In this document: positions 1 through 8,017 of the stretch, piece after piece
How positions within the stretch are numbered: the first letter of the stretch is position 1
How the letters are laid out: every line of letters begins with the position of its first letter
Assembly: GCA_937914945.1 (NCBI GenBank)
Contig: CALGJF010000035.1
Coordinates: 1-21,517 of the forward strand
Direction of reading: 5' to 3'
DNA length: 21,517 bases
Source: an uncultured Bacteroidales bacterium
Lineage (GTDB): Bacteria; Bacteroidota; Bacteroidia; Bacteroidales; Bacteroidaceae
The notes under the pieces: generated by a model
Database searches by the model: none
Told to the model about the DNA's origin: nothing
The model's input: only the letters and a program-made list of their open reading frames with translations
Position numbers and translations under genes: made by a program

Positions 1-31
1 CCCGAAAAGCATCGTTATGAAAAATCTATTA

Positions 32-1861
32 TTACTCTTGTGTTATATCCACAATGTTGTTGGCTTCCTTAATTAAGCTATCGGTTCTTTGTCCAAGTTG
101 CTTAACATCGTCTATTGCTTTGTTTAATTTGTCCTCGTCTATGTTTATATTGCTTTTTGCTGCAGGGTCGTCTGTTCCCTCTTCCTCGTTACTGTTGAGC
201 ATAACATCCTTCAAATGCTTGAATGTGGATGAAGGCGCAATCTCCAAGCCTTCGTTTCCATCGCCACCCACAAGCAGGCTTGGTACTCTTTGGCTGCCAT
301 AGAAGAAGAAGGAGAATGGTGTGAGCCCTTTTTCAACAGCGTTGCCAAAGTTGAATGCACAGTCGTTCCCTATTGCATCTATCCTCACGCCATCTGTGCG
401 TTTTTCGAAAGTGGTACTCCTCGAATCGGTGGGCGTTTCATAAAGTTCGTCGCTGTAGAGAGTGTTCTTTTCTCCATCCCAAATGAAATAGATGTATCCG
501 TTCAGTTCCTCGGTGTTCACTGTGTAGCGGGCATCATAATCCTTGTTTGCCACTCTGTGTTTGATGTCCATCACACTGCCTTGGTGACGATAGAAATAGA
601 TGTTGTACTCGCCGCGGTCGTTGTGTGTTGTTTCCACTACAAAAGGAATGTTGCAGTTTTGCAGTTCCTTGTCCCAAACGGCAGCAAATGCCTTTTTGCT
701 ATTTTCGTCAAATGGAAATTCGCTATAATATTCTCCGCTTCTCATAGTTACTTTTCCCATGTCAAGGTGTTTGAGGAAACCGCCGTTTATGAACTCTTCA
801 AACTCGTTTTCAATCTTCTCCCACAGATTTACATAGCCATCGTAGCTCTTTGAAACGCGGTATGCGCCAATGCCTGCAAACAACAGCGAAATAATTAACA
901 GGGTGGCAAGTATTATCTTGGGCCATTTGTTCATAGGCTTGCACACGTTCATCCTGTTCAATATCCAGTGTATGAGTGCAAATGCCATTACTGCTATGGC
1001 TGTTACAAGCGATATTGCCATAACTGCAAGCGGAAGGGTAAAGAAGGTTGCAGTAGCACCCATTGCAAAAATATATATAAAACCAATGGGCAGAACTATT
1101 ACGAATATGGCAAATATGCACAACAGAATGGCAAGCGGAATGAGGGGAAGGAAGAAGAGTACCTTAACTAAAGTCGGCAGGCAACCGCTTGCAGGCGGTT
1201 CGGCAAGTTCTATCATGCTTTGCTCATAATTGTTCTTCCATGCCGCCTCCACGCTCTTTTTATCGCCTTTGGCACCAACACGGCGCATACGGGTGTAGTC
1301 CATAATGCTTTTGGCTTTTGGGAATATTATCCACAAAGCAATGTATATCAAGTAAACAATTCCTGTGGGCTCCACAATGAACAGAATGACCGTGATGATG
1401 CGTAGCAGGGCTGCACTGATGCCAAAGTAGGCGGCAAGGCCGGCAAGTACACCGCCTATATATCCCTTATGCAGGTTGCGGAATATTTTGTTGCCCAAGA
1501 GCATGGCACGATACCAAGGTTCGTTGCATTGCTGCTTCTCTTCTTCGGCTTTCCCATTCTCAGCCGTTTCTTTGTTTTTTGTATCATCACTTTCTGTCGG
1601 TTGCGTAGTCGCACTCTCTATCTTTATTCCTATGCTCTCTATCGCCTCACTTATGAGTTCGCTATTTACAATCCCGTTTTCTCCCACGCGGGCTGTGCAG
1701 AATTCGGCAATGCGCTGCTCCACGTCGGCTACTTTAAGTTCCTCGCCATTGTCGCGGTATAGCTCCTTTATGTGTTCAAGGTACTGCTCCATGATGTTGC
1801 TAGCACTCTCTTCAAAGAAAAAGGCACTGCCGCCTATGTGTATGTTGTTTATCTTTTTCAT
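32..1861 (-). CDS. PspC-domain membrane protein with large C-terminal domain
   Basis: This is a 609-residue membrane protein and the last gene of the padR operon. Residues 1-80 form a conserved N-terminal module (beginning MKKINNIHIGG) that also opens the next gene upstream. An acidic, low-complexity linker follows at about 85-112. A PspC domain spans about 118-185, with the typical GGVLAGLAAYFGI stretch and a membrane helix ending in LWIIFP. Further hydrophobic segments lie near 231-262, 266-302 and 316-334. The remaining ~270 residues are soluble and probably extracytoplasmic; I do not recognise them. PspC domains belong to envelope-stress systems, but no PspA or PspF is visible here. The start overlaps the stop of the upstream gene by ATGA, which suggests translational coupling. 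The PspC assignment is firm; the function is inferred. Confidence 0.85.
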   Translation of the reverse strand: MKKINNIHIGGSAFFFEESASNIMEQYLEHIKELYRDNGEELKVADVEQRIAEFCTARVGENGIVNSELISEAIESIGIKIESATTQPTESDDTKNKETAENGKAEEEKQQCNEPWYRAMLLGNKIFRNLHKGYIGGVLAGLAAYFGISAALLRIITVILFIVEPTGIVYLIYIALWIIFPKAKSIMDYTRMRRVGAKGDKKSVEAAWKNNYEQSMIELAEPPASGCLPTLVKVLFFLPLIPLAILLCIFAIFVIVLPIGFIYIFAMGATATFFTLPLAVMAISLVTAIAVMAFALIHWILNRMNVCKPMNKWPKIILATLLIISLLFAGIGAYRVSKSYDGYVNLWEKIENEFEEFINGGFLKHLDMGKVTMRSGEYYSEFPFDENSKKAFAAVWDKELQNCNIPFVVETTHNDRGEYNIYFYRHQGSVMDIKHRVANKDYDARYTVNTEELNGYIYFIWDGEKNTLYSDELYETPTDSRSTTFEKRTDGVRIDAIGNDCAFNFGNAVEKGLTPFSFFFYGSQRVPSLLVGGDGNEGLEIAPSSTFKHLKDVMLNSNEEEGTDDPAAKSNINIDEDKLNKAIDDVKQLGQRTDSLIKEANNIVDITQE

Positions 1862-2808
1862 ATGATTATGTTGGTTGAAAGGTAACTTAAAACAATAAAT
1901 ACTATTGTAACAACAAGTGCTGTTATAAACGATATAAGAACAATCTTTTTATATTTTTCACTCAGCAGGTTCGTGAGCCCAAATGCTGCGAATATTACAA
2001 ATAGGGCAAATGTGAGGGTGGCGCAGAACCCCGTAATGTATAAAATGGGGTTATTGCCTGTGATTGTTATCGTGGGGCGAAAGAAGAGTGCTGCCACCAC
2101 AATAGTTACTGCAAGGAGAATGGTTTTCCTTCGTTCATTCTTTGCAACCTCCGTATTGCTGTCGCCACTGTTTGTCTTAGGCTCCTCGCCGGTGAGTTTG
2201 TCTGCAATGTTTTCGGGCGTGGGTTCAATGCCTTGCATACGCAGTTTGTCGGTGGTGGTTTCGGCAGTGGGGGCAATGGCCCATACAATGAGGTAGGCAA
2301 GCAGGGCAATGGGCCCGATTACTGCGATTAGCACCACCATTATTATGCGCATTATGGTTACATCCACATTCAGGTATGCAGCAATGCCGGCTATCACACC
2401 GCCCACCATGCGCTCCTCTTTATCGAGGTAGAATTTCTTGTCTAATTTTATGTTTTTGAAGAACTCCCTGTATTCGTTCTCTTTCTTCTCTTCGTCGCTT
2501 TTTGCCTTCTCGTTGGCATCGGTCGCTTGGGATTCCCCCTCCTCGTCTATCATGGTTTCGGGATTGCCCATGCGGTTTATCATCTCATTAACAAGTTCTA
2601 TATCGATAAATCCCGCACGGCTCTGTTGCAAGCGTTCGTCACAAAGTTCGCCAATGCGTGCTTCGATGTCGGCCACAATCTCATCGCCATACTCGTTGTG
2701 TTTAAGGCAGGCGCTGATGCTTTTCAGATAATCGTCGAGGCGTGTGTAAGCATCTTCCGTTATTTGGAAGGGACGGCCTCCGAGGTTTACGTTAACGGTT
2801 CTTTTCAT
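1858..2808 (-). CDS. PspC-domain membrane protein
   Basis: This is a 316-residue protein with the same plan as its downstream neighbour. The N-terminal module covers residues 1-85 (start MKRTVNVNLGG). A charged linker at about 88-115 follows, then a PspC domain at about 122-182 with GGVIAGIAAYLNV and a membrane helix ending in IVWAIAP. Three more hydrophobic segments lie at about 229-244, 255-279 and 288-310. It lacks the large C-terminal soluble domain of the other paralogue, so the pair looks like an old duplication in which one copy gained or kept an extra domain. It overlaps the padR stop and the next start by ATGA on both sides. A role in envelope-stress sensing is inferred from the PspC family and from the link to a PadR regulator. 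Confidence 0.87.
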   Translation of the reverse strand: MKRTVNVNLGGRPFQITEDAYTRLDDYLKSISACLKHNEYGDEIVADIEARIGELCDERLQQSRAGFIDIELVNEMINRMGNPETMIDEEGESQATDANEKAKSDEEKKENEYREFFKNIKLDKKFYLDKEERMVGGVIAGIAAYLNVDVTIMRIIMVVLIAVIGPIALLAYLIVWAIAPTAETTTDKLRMQGIEPTPENIADKLTGEEPKTNSGDSNTEVAKNERRKTILLAVTIVVAALFFRPTITITGNNPILYITGFCATLTFALFVIFAAFGLTNLLSEKYKKIVLISFITALVVTIVFIVLSYLSTNIII

Positions 2809-3137
2809 ATCGTTATGTCTTTTATTTGTGCAATAGTTTCGGTGAGGTTGTTCCAGTTGGCATCAAGTATGGCAAGTGCCTCGCAACCGGCTTGAGTGAG
2901 TTTGTAATACTTGCGTGGCGGTCCCTGCGAGCTCTCTTGCCACTCATAGTCAAGTATGCCCTCTTTTCGCAATCTCGACAGCAAGGGATAGAGCGTGCCT
3001 TCTACAACTATAAGGTTTGCCTTCTCCAATGCGTCTATAATGTCCGATGTGTAAAAGGGCCTGTCGCGCAACAGTAGCATTATGCTGTATTCGAGCATCC
3101 CTTTGCGCATTTGCGATTTTACATTTTCTATATACAT
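2805..3137 (-). CDS. PadR-family transcriptional regulator
   Basis: This 110-residue protein is a small PadR-type winged helix repressor without the long C-terminal dimerisation domain, a normal length for the short subfamily. Family hallmarks are visible: KGMLEYSIMLLL near the start, FYTSDIIDAL, the wing region VEGTLYPLLSRLRKEG, then GPPRKYYKLT. It is the first gene of a three-gene operon with two PspC-domain genes, joined by ATGA overlaps. Short PadR proteins next to PspC genes are a common arrangement in Bacteroidetes. Such regulators usually repress their own operon, and a palindrome about 60 bp upstream fits this. The inducing signal cannot be seen. Family confidence is high; autoregulation is inferred. 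Confidence 0.93.
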   Translation of the reverse strand: MYIENVKSQMRKGMLEYSIMLLLRDRPFYTSDIIDALEKANLIVVEGTLYPLLSRLRKEGILDYEWQESSQGPPRKYYKLTQAGCEALAILDANWNNLTETIAQIKDITI

Positions 3138-3179
3138 TCTTTAATGTTTTTTGTTTCTTGTGCAAATGTGTGATATTAT

Positions 3180-3208
3180 ATAGTACCTTGCAATACATAG
3201 TACTATGT
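3180..3208. promoter_or_regulatory. Putative PadR operator upstream of padR-pspC-pspC
   Basis: A perfect 14-bp palindrome, ACATAGTACTATGT, lies at 3195-3208. Its core ATAGTAC is repeated directly at 3180-3186, 17 bp away from start to start. The site sits about 43-70 bp upstream of the padR start codon. PadR-family operators are commonly dyads containing ACAT/ATGT elements, as here. No clean TAnnTTTG box could be fixed, so the exact promoter is left open. That PadR binds here is inference. Confidence 0.5.
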
Positions 3209-3239
3209 TTTTAGTTTATTTAACAATTGTGTATAATAA

Positions 3240-3269
3240 TAGGGTATAGGCAATACAGCCTATACCCTA
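3240..3269 (-). terminator. Hairpin terminator after the miaA/beta-barrel unit
   Basis: A perfect 12-bp inverted repeat (arms 3240-3251 and 3258-3269, arm core GGGTATAGGC) encloses a 6-base loop. It lies 24 bp beyond the stop of the secreted protein gene, and on the minus strand an A/T-rich TTATTATA stretch follows it. It separates the lipid A/miaA unit from the padR operon. The T-run is short, so termination may be partial. Confidence 0.6.
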
Positions 3270-3292
3270 AATATAAAAAAAATGGTCTTTAC

Positions 3293-4261
3293 TTATCTGA
3301 AATGGTAGTGCAACCCCACGGAGAATGTGCAGGCGGGTGAGTATTTCATGCGATTGTCGTCGCTGAAGAGGTCCTCCCAAAATGCCTTCATGCTGCGTTC
3401 TTGTATGCGTATGCTGTTGTGGTATATGTATCCGGCTTCACCTGTGAGCGACCAATGGTTTGTAAAGCGGTACGAGATTCCTATGGTCGATTTGATAATA
3501 TTCTGTGCAAAAACCTTGTGCTCCCCATCTATGTCAACCATTGCCGAGAATCGTTCGGTATCGAACGGAGCTAATGTGAGTCTTGTTTGCTCGTTGAGTT
3601 GTGTGGCAATAGTTAGTTGTGGCTTGCCATACATGTTCAGTTCGATGCTGTATCGGCCGTCTCTCTTCCAATTTATCATGGGTACGGGTAGTATCACAGG
3701 CTCGCCGTATGCTGTTGTACTCACAGCTCCTATGCCCAACGATAGGTTTTTGTTCACTCTGTATTGGAATATCATTCCTGCTGTAATGGCAATGCTTTGC
3801 ATGCGGATGTATGATGAGGGGGCGTTGAGCGTTGCACCCACTGTAGCAATGAGATTCCAGCGGTGAGCTATTGGGCACACATGTGTAATCATTGCACCGG
3901 CAGTTATGGCATCGTCGGGATGATATTGTATTGCTGTTCCCTCGTTGTCGAAGGCGGCATACTTGCCTGTGAGTGTCAGTTGCCACATTCGTGCAGTTGT
4001 AACCGTGTCGCGGGTTTCTCTTATCACTGTTTTGCCATCGGGAGTGGTGCTGCTGCTATAAATGTTTTTTATCTGTTCCACTTTTGTGGTTGCAAGAGGC
4101 ATGGTGTAGCTGCCTGAGATATATTGCACTGCTCCCTTGCCCACTTTGTTGCCGTGGGAGTCTTTAAGGTCGTTCGATAATATGTAGCCGCTCTTTATGC
4201 GTTGCGCGCTTATTGGAAGGGTGCAAGCGATAAGCAGCAGTGATAGTAATATCTTGTTCAT
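3293..4261 (-). CDS. Secreted outer-membrane beta-barrel-like protein (possibly DUF6268)
   Basis: This is a 322-residue protein with a clear signal peptide (MNKILLSLLLIACTLPISAQ, cleavage expected just before or after Q20). The mature part has alternating hydrophobic and polar strands and ends in HYHFR, an aromatic C-terminus typical of outer membrane barrels. It resembles the DUF6268 outer-membrane family, recalled from memory and not searched. I chose the start at 4261 because it gives the signal peptide directly and leaves 11 bp to the miaA stop; an in-frame upstream ATG at 4315 would overlap miaA and bury the signal. It is the last gene of the lpx/miaA run. The function is unknown; a place in the outer membrane is inferred. 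Confidence 0.7.
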   Translation of the reverse strand: MNKILLSLLLIACTLPISAQRIKSGYILSNDLKDSHGNKVGKGAVQYISGSYTMPLATTKVEQIKNIYSSSTTPDGKTVIRETRDTVTTARMWQLTLTGKYAAFDNEGTAIQYHPDDAITAGAMITHVCPIAHRWNLIATVGATLNAPSSYIRMQSIAITAGMIFQYRVNKNLSLGIGAVSTTAYGEPVILPVPMINWKRDGRYSIELNMYGKPQLTIATQLNEQTRLTLAPFDTERFSAMVDIDGEHKVFAQNIIKSTIGISYRFTNHWSLTGEAGYIYHNSIRIQERSMKAFWEDLFSDDNRMKYSPACTFSVGLHYHFR

Positions 4262-4272
4262 TTGTGTTTTTT

Positions 4273-5202
4273 TTATGAAGGTATAGTGCGCCTTGTTTGA
4301 TAGATACCGATGCAATCTTCTATGTGTGCTATTATCTTTTCCGTTTCACTTGGGTGAAACCATGTAATCTCCTCGTCTTTGCGGTACCATGTTACCTGCT
4401 TGCGCGAGTATATGCGGGTATTTTGCTTTATCTTATCAACGGCAAAGTCTAACGGCCACTCACCGTCGATATATTTGAACAACTCTTTGTAGCCTACGGT
4501 ATTCAGCGAGTTGTGCTCTTTAAGATGGTGGAAACGCTTTACCTCTTCAAGCAGGCCTTGTTCCATCATCATATCCACGCGGCGGTTTATGCGCTCATAT
4601 AGCTCGTCGCGGTCGCGGCGCAGCCCTATTTTTATTATGTTGAACGGGCGTTGCTTTTTCTCCTGTTTGCGAAACGAACTATATGGTTTCCCTGTCATGT
4701 AGCAAATTTCAAGCGCGTGCATTACGCGCTTGGGGTTTTTAATATCCGCCTGGTTGTAGTATTCGGGGTCGAGCAAGCGCAGCTCGTTGCTCAACTGCTC
4801 CAAGCCCTGCTGTTCGTATTTGTCGAGTATCATCTGCCTTGTATCGGCATCGACAGTGGGTATATCGTCAATCCCTTTGCATACGGCATCTATATACATC
4901 ATTGAGCCGCCCGACAGTAACATTGTGGGGTGGTGGGGGAACTCTTTTTCGAGCAGCGCAAGCACCTCCTCCTCGTAGCGTGCCGCGCTGTAATAGTCGC
5001 CCGGAGTGAGCTGCCCGACAAAATAGTGTTTATGTCGGGCAAGCTCCTCTTGTGTTGGCATTGCCGTGCCTATCTCCATCCCCTTATACATCTGCCTTGA
5101 ATCGGCCGATATTATAGGACAGCCAAAGTGGCTTGCTATTGCAAAGCTGGTTTCGGTTTTTCCTACAGCTGTGGGGCCTATGAGCACGACTAAATTATCC
5201 AT
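4273..5202 (-). CDS. miaA: tRNA dimethylallyltransferase
   Basis: This 309-residue enzyme transfers a dimethylallyl group to N6 of A37 in tRNAs that read codons starting with U. The P-loop GPTAVGKT is at residues 9-16. The DSRQMYKGMEIGTAMP region at 34-49 carries the family's catalytic Asp and the Gln/Arg that contact substrate. LSGGSMMYIDAV and KRVMHALEI are further MiaA signatures, and the length is normal. It lies 29 bp downstream of the pRiA4b-like gene and 11 bp upstream of the secreted barrel-like gene. The identification is secure. Confidence 0.96.
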   Translation of the reverse strand: MDNLVVLIGPTAVGKTETSFAIASHFGCPIISADSRQMYKGMEIGTAMPTQEELARHKHYFVGQLTPGDYYSAARYEEEVLALLEKEFPHHPTMLLSGGSMMYIDAVCKGIDDIPTVDADTRQMILDKYEQQGLEQLSNELRLLDPEYYNQADIKNPKRVMHALEICYMTGKPYSSFRKQEKKQRPFNIIKIGLRRDRDELYERINRRVDMMMEQGLLEEVKRFHHLKEHNSLNTVGYKELFKYIDGEWPLDFAVDKIKQNTRIYSRKQVTWYRKDEEITWFHPSETEKIIAHIEDCIGIYQTRRTIPS

Positions 5203-5231
5203 CTCTCCTTCGTGGTGAGGGTGTGGCTTTA

Positions 5232-5801
5232 TTAGTATAGGTCGTCTATCGAACTGATATCCTCAATACCGCCTATCCCGAAACTATCCTCGTCGATATC
5301 CTCGTCGTTATAGCTGTCGCTACCATAGAAATCCTCGTCGAACTCACTGCCGGCATTTGCTCCGGGAACCTCTTTTTTCAAAAGTTCGTCGAAGTTGAGT
5401 GTCTGCTTGGGAGCCTCTCCTGTGGATTTTACACATGTTGCGGCATCGCAGTTCTTGCCGAACTCTATTTTGCTTAGCTCCATGTAGAATACACGGTCGG
5501 CAAGGGGGTCGAATACATACATCAGTTTCTGCTTCTCCTCCTCGACAAGATCACCAAGCACACATTCGGCCATAACATAGGTTTCCTCCTCAGACATGCT
5601 ATCCATCTCTTCGCGGGTTATTTCTACCTCTTTTATCCATTTGTCGTTACAAATGAAGAACGATGTCATCTGGTCATCGGGATAACCCACCGACTCAAGG
5701 ATAGCTTTGTGAAGGTCGAAAAAGGTTGCATCGGAATCTATCTCAATGTCTCTTCTGAAGTCCTCGACCTCGTCTGATAATAGCCTGAATTTATATATCA
5801 T
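5232..5801 (-). CDS. pRiA4b ORF-3-like protein with acidic tail
   Basis: This is a 189-residue soluble protein. Residues 1-~60 (opening MIYKFRLL, then DLHKAILESVGYPDDQMTSF) resemble the plasmid pRiA4b ORF-3 / IS1096 TnpR-passenger family. The last ~45 residues are strongly acidic, with repeated D/E pairs and many Ser and Gly. I chose the start at 5801 because it matches the family N-terminus and has an AGGAA purine stretch just upstream. The in-frame ATG at 5855 would overlap lpxA by 35 bp and add a basic, unrelated extension. Despite the family name, nothing here points to a mobile element, since the gene sits tightly between lpxA and miaA. Its biochemical function is unknown. Confidence 0.75.
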   Translation of the reverse strand: MIYKFRLLSDEVEDFRRDIEIDSDATFFDLHKAILESVGYPDDQMTSFFICNDKWIKEVEITREEMDSMSEEETYVMAECVLGDLVEEEKQKLMYVFDPLADRVFYMELSKIEFGKNCDAATCVKSTGEAPKQTLNFDELLKKEVPGANAGSEFDEDFYGSDSYNDEDIDEDSFGIGGIEDISSIDDLY

Positions 5802-5820
5802 AATTCTTTTTCCTTTAATA

Positions 5821-6591
5821 TTATCCGATAATTCCACGCGAAGCCTCTTTTTCAATGAAGTTTACAATGTGCTCAACTTCGGGAATCATAGGTATTGTCT
5901 CTTTAATTTTTGCTACTGCGTTTGACACATTGTTGCCATCGTTGTAAAGCAAACGATATGCGTTGTGTATGTGGCCGATGGTTTCATTGGAGAAACCGCG
6001 ACGGCGCAATCCCACAATATTAAGACCGCAATATTTTGCGGGTTCGCGTCCAACGATAATGTATGGGGGAATGTCTTTGCTGAAACGGCTGCCGCCCTGT
6101 ATCATACCATAACCGCCGATGTGGCAGAATTGGTGTATAAGCACACATGCGCTGATTATTGCGCAATCGTCAACAACCACCTCGCCGGCAATCTTGGTGG
6201 AGTTGCCGATGATGCAACCGCTGCCAATCTCGCAGTCGTGTGCTATGTGAACATTCTCCATGAGCAGGTTGTTGCTGCCTACCACGGTTTTGCCTTTGGA
6301 GGCTGTGCCGCGGTGTATGGTTGCGTTCTCGCGAATCATGTTGTTGTCGCCAATCTCCACTGTTGTCTCCTCACCTTTGAATTTAAGGTCCTGGGGGTCG
6401 CCACCGATGATGGCACCGTGATATATCTTGTTATTGTTTCCCATGCGTGTACCGCTGATGATGCAGGCGTGGGGCATGATAACGCAGTTATCGCCAATTA
6501 CTACATTTTTATCGATGAAGGCAAATGCTCCAACCTCGCAGTTGGCTCCCAATTTTGCTTCGGGATCGACATAAGCTAATGGACTGATCAT
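5821..6591 (-). CDS. lpxA: Acyl-ACP--UDP-N-acetylglucosamine O-acyltransferase
   Basis: This 256-residue cytoplasmic enzyme carries out the first step of lipid A synthesis, 3-O-acylation of UDP-GlcNAc. It is a left-handed beta-helix built from hexapeptide repeats (for example VVIGDN, AIIGGD). The LpxA-specific GGDPQDLKF is at 63-71. The catalytic His is His118 in ENVHIAHDC. The C-terminal helical part includes GLRRRGFS. Its length matches the family. It is 31 bp downstream of lpxC-fabZ and followed by the pRiA4b-like gene. Clustering with lpxD and lpxC is normal for Bacteroidetes. Confidence 0.97.
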   Translation of the reverse strand: MISPLAYVDPEAKLGANCEVGAFAFIDKNVVIGDNCVIMPHACIISGTRMGNNNKIYHGAIIGGDPQDLKFKGEETTVEIGDNNMIRENATIHRGTASKGKTVVGSNNLLMENVHIAHDCEIGSGCIIGNSTKIAGEVVVDDCAIISACVLIHQFCHIGGYGMIQGGSRFSKDIPPYIIVGREPAKYCGLNIVGLRRRGFSNETIGHIHNAYRLLYNDGNNVSNAVAKIKETIPMIPEVEHIVNFIEKEASRGIIG

Positions 6592-6622
6592 AGTAGTTAA
6601 AGTTTTATTTGTTTCTAAAAAT

Positions 6623-8005
6623 TTATTTCTTGCTTATCTGCCCTGTGAACTGTGCCTCGGCTACAAGTTTCTCACCCACAAATGCATAGCCATGCATCAT
6701 GGCAAGGCCGTGGCGTAGGGGAGTGGATTGTTCTACCTTGAACACAAGAGTATCGCCGGGAACAACAAGTTTGTGGAACGATATCTTCTCTATCTTAACG
6801 AAATAAGTGGAGTAGAGTTCGGGCTCGTCAAGCATATTCATTATAAATGTGGCACCGCATTGCGACATTGCTTCTACAATGAGTACGCCGGGCATCACCG
6901 GGTTGTTGGGGAAGTGCCCGTTGAAATAGGCCTCGTTGCTGGTTACGTTTTTCACTCCCACAGCATAGTTTGAACCTATCTCTATGATTTTGTCGATGAG
7001 GAGCATGGGGCTGCGGTGGGGCAGTAACTCGCGTATGCGCATTGTATCCATTACAGGCTCGCGATTGGGGTCGTAGATGGGCGCCTGTATCTGGTGCTCA
7101 CGAATAACCTTACGCATCGCGCGCGCGAACTTATTATTAATAGTGTGGCCCGGGCATGTTGCGATGATGCGTCCCTGCAAGGGCTTGCCTATAAGGGCGA
7201 GGTCGCCTATTATGTCGAGCAACTTGTGGCGTGCAGGTTCGTTGTTCCACACAAGTGGTTTGTGGTTGAGGTAACCAAGTTTCTTTGCATCCATGTGGGG
7301 TACACCAAGTACATCGGCAAGCTGGTCGTATTTATCCTGCGGCATCTCCTTCTCGTATATCACAATGGCATTGTCGAGGTCGCCACCCTTTATGAGCCCT
7401 ACATTTAGCAGGGGCTCAAGCTCGCGTACAAATACAAAAGTGCGGCTCGATGCAATCTCCTCCTTGAAATCCTCCATATTCTCAAGTGTGGCATATTGGT
7501 TGTAGAGGATTCCCGAGTCGTAATGCACAAGTACGTTAAGGCTGAAATTCTCGTCGGGAAGAATTATTATTGAGTTTCCTGTTTTCTCGTCCTTTATCTC
7601 AATCTTTGACTTTATGACAAATACATCCTTCTCTGCATTTTGCTCCTTTACTCCCACGCGCTCTATGTTTTCTACATAGAATTTTGCGCTACCGTCGAGT
7701 ATGGGGAACTCGGGGCCGTTCACCTGCATCAAGCAGTTGTCTATACCCAATGCAAAAAGGGCTGCCATAGCATGCTCCACCGTGCTTACTCGTGCCTCAC
7801 CTCTTGTGAGCACGGTGCCGCGTGTGGTTTCTGTTACGTTCTCTGCTACAGCATCGATGATGGGCTCTCCCGGGAGGTCGATACGTTGTATTTTGTATCC
7901 GTAGTTCTCAGGTGCGGGGTTGAATGTTACGGTGAGACTCAATCCCGTGTGAAGTCCTTTACCGAATAGCGAGAAACTTCCGTTCAATGTTTTTTGCTTG
8001 TTCAT
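6623..8005 (-). CDS. lpxC-fabZ: Bifunctional UDP-3-O-acyl-GlcNAc deacetylase / 3-hydroxyacyl-ACP dehydratase
   Basis: This 460-residue protein fuses two enzymes. The LpxC part (about 1-305) is the zinc deacetylase that commits material to lipid A. Expected zinc ligands are His78 (TVEHAMAAL), His260 and Asp264 (HKLLD), with the second catalytic His at 287 (PGHT). The FabZ part (about 320-460) is the hot-dog-fold dehydratase of fatty acid synthesis, with LLPHRSPMLLID and the active-site His364 (GHFPNNPVMPG) and Glu378. The fusion is typical of Bacteroidetes and joins two enzymes that compete for the same 3-hydroxyacyl-ACP pool. The gene starts 12 bp after the lpxD stop. All key residues are present in both halves. 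Confidence 0.97.
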   Translation of the reverse strand: MNKQKTLNGSFSLFGKGLHTGLSLTVTFNPAPENYGYKIQRIDLPGEPIIDAVAENVTETTRGTVLTRGEARVSTVEHAMAALFALGIDNCLMQVNGPEFPILDGSAKFYVENIERVGVKEQNAEKDVFVIKSKIEIKDEKTGNSIIILPDENFSLNVLVHYDSGILYNQYATLENMEDFKEEIASSRTFVFVRELEPLLNVGLIKGGDLDNAIVIYEKEMPQDKYDQLADVLGVPHMDAKKLGYLNHKPLVWNNEPARHKLLDIIGDLALIGKPLQGRIIATCPGHTINNKFARAMRKVIREHQIQAPIYDPNREPVMDTMRIRELLPHRSPMLLIDKIIEIGSNYAVGVKNVTSNEAYFNGHFPNNPVMPGVLIVEAMSQCGATFIMNMLDEPELYSTYFVKIEKISFHKLVVPGDTLVFKVEQSTPLRHGLAMMHGYAFVGEKLVAEAQFTGQISKK

Positions 8006-8017
8006 GGCAAATGTTTT

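Noticed and set aside
3534..3986. 150-codon minus-strand open frame inside the barrel-like gene
   Set aside because: It lies in another phase of a gene with a signal peptide and barrel pattern, and its composition (many His, Arg, Cys) is typical of a shadow.
4262..4315. Upstream ATG for the secreted barrel-like protein
   Set aside because: It would overlap miaA and place the signal peptide 18 residues inside the protein.
5232..5801. Transposon or plasmid remnant, from the pRiA4b/IS1096 family name
   Set aside because: No inverted repeats, target duplications or transposase; the gene is tightly placed in a housekeeping operon.
5802..5855. Upstream ATG for the pRiA4b-like protein
   Set aside because: It overlaps the lpxA end and adds a basic stretch not expected in the family; the ATG at 5801 has a purine-rich site before it.
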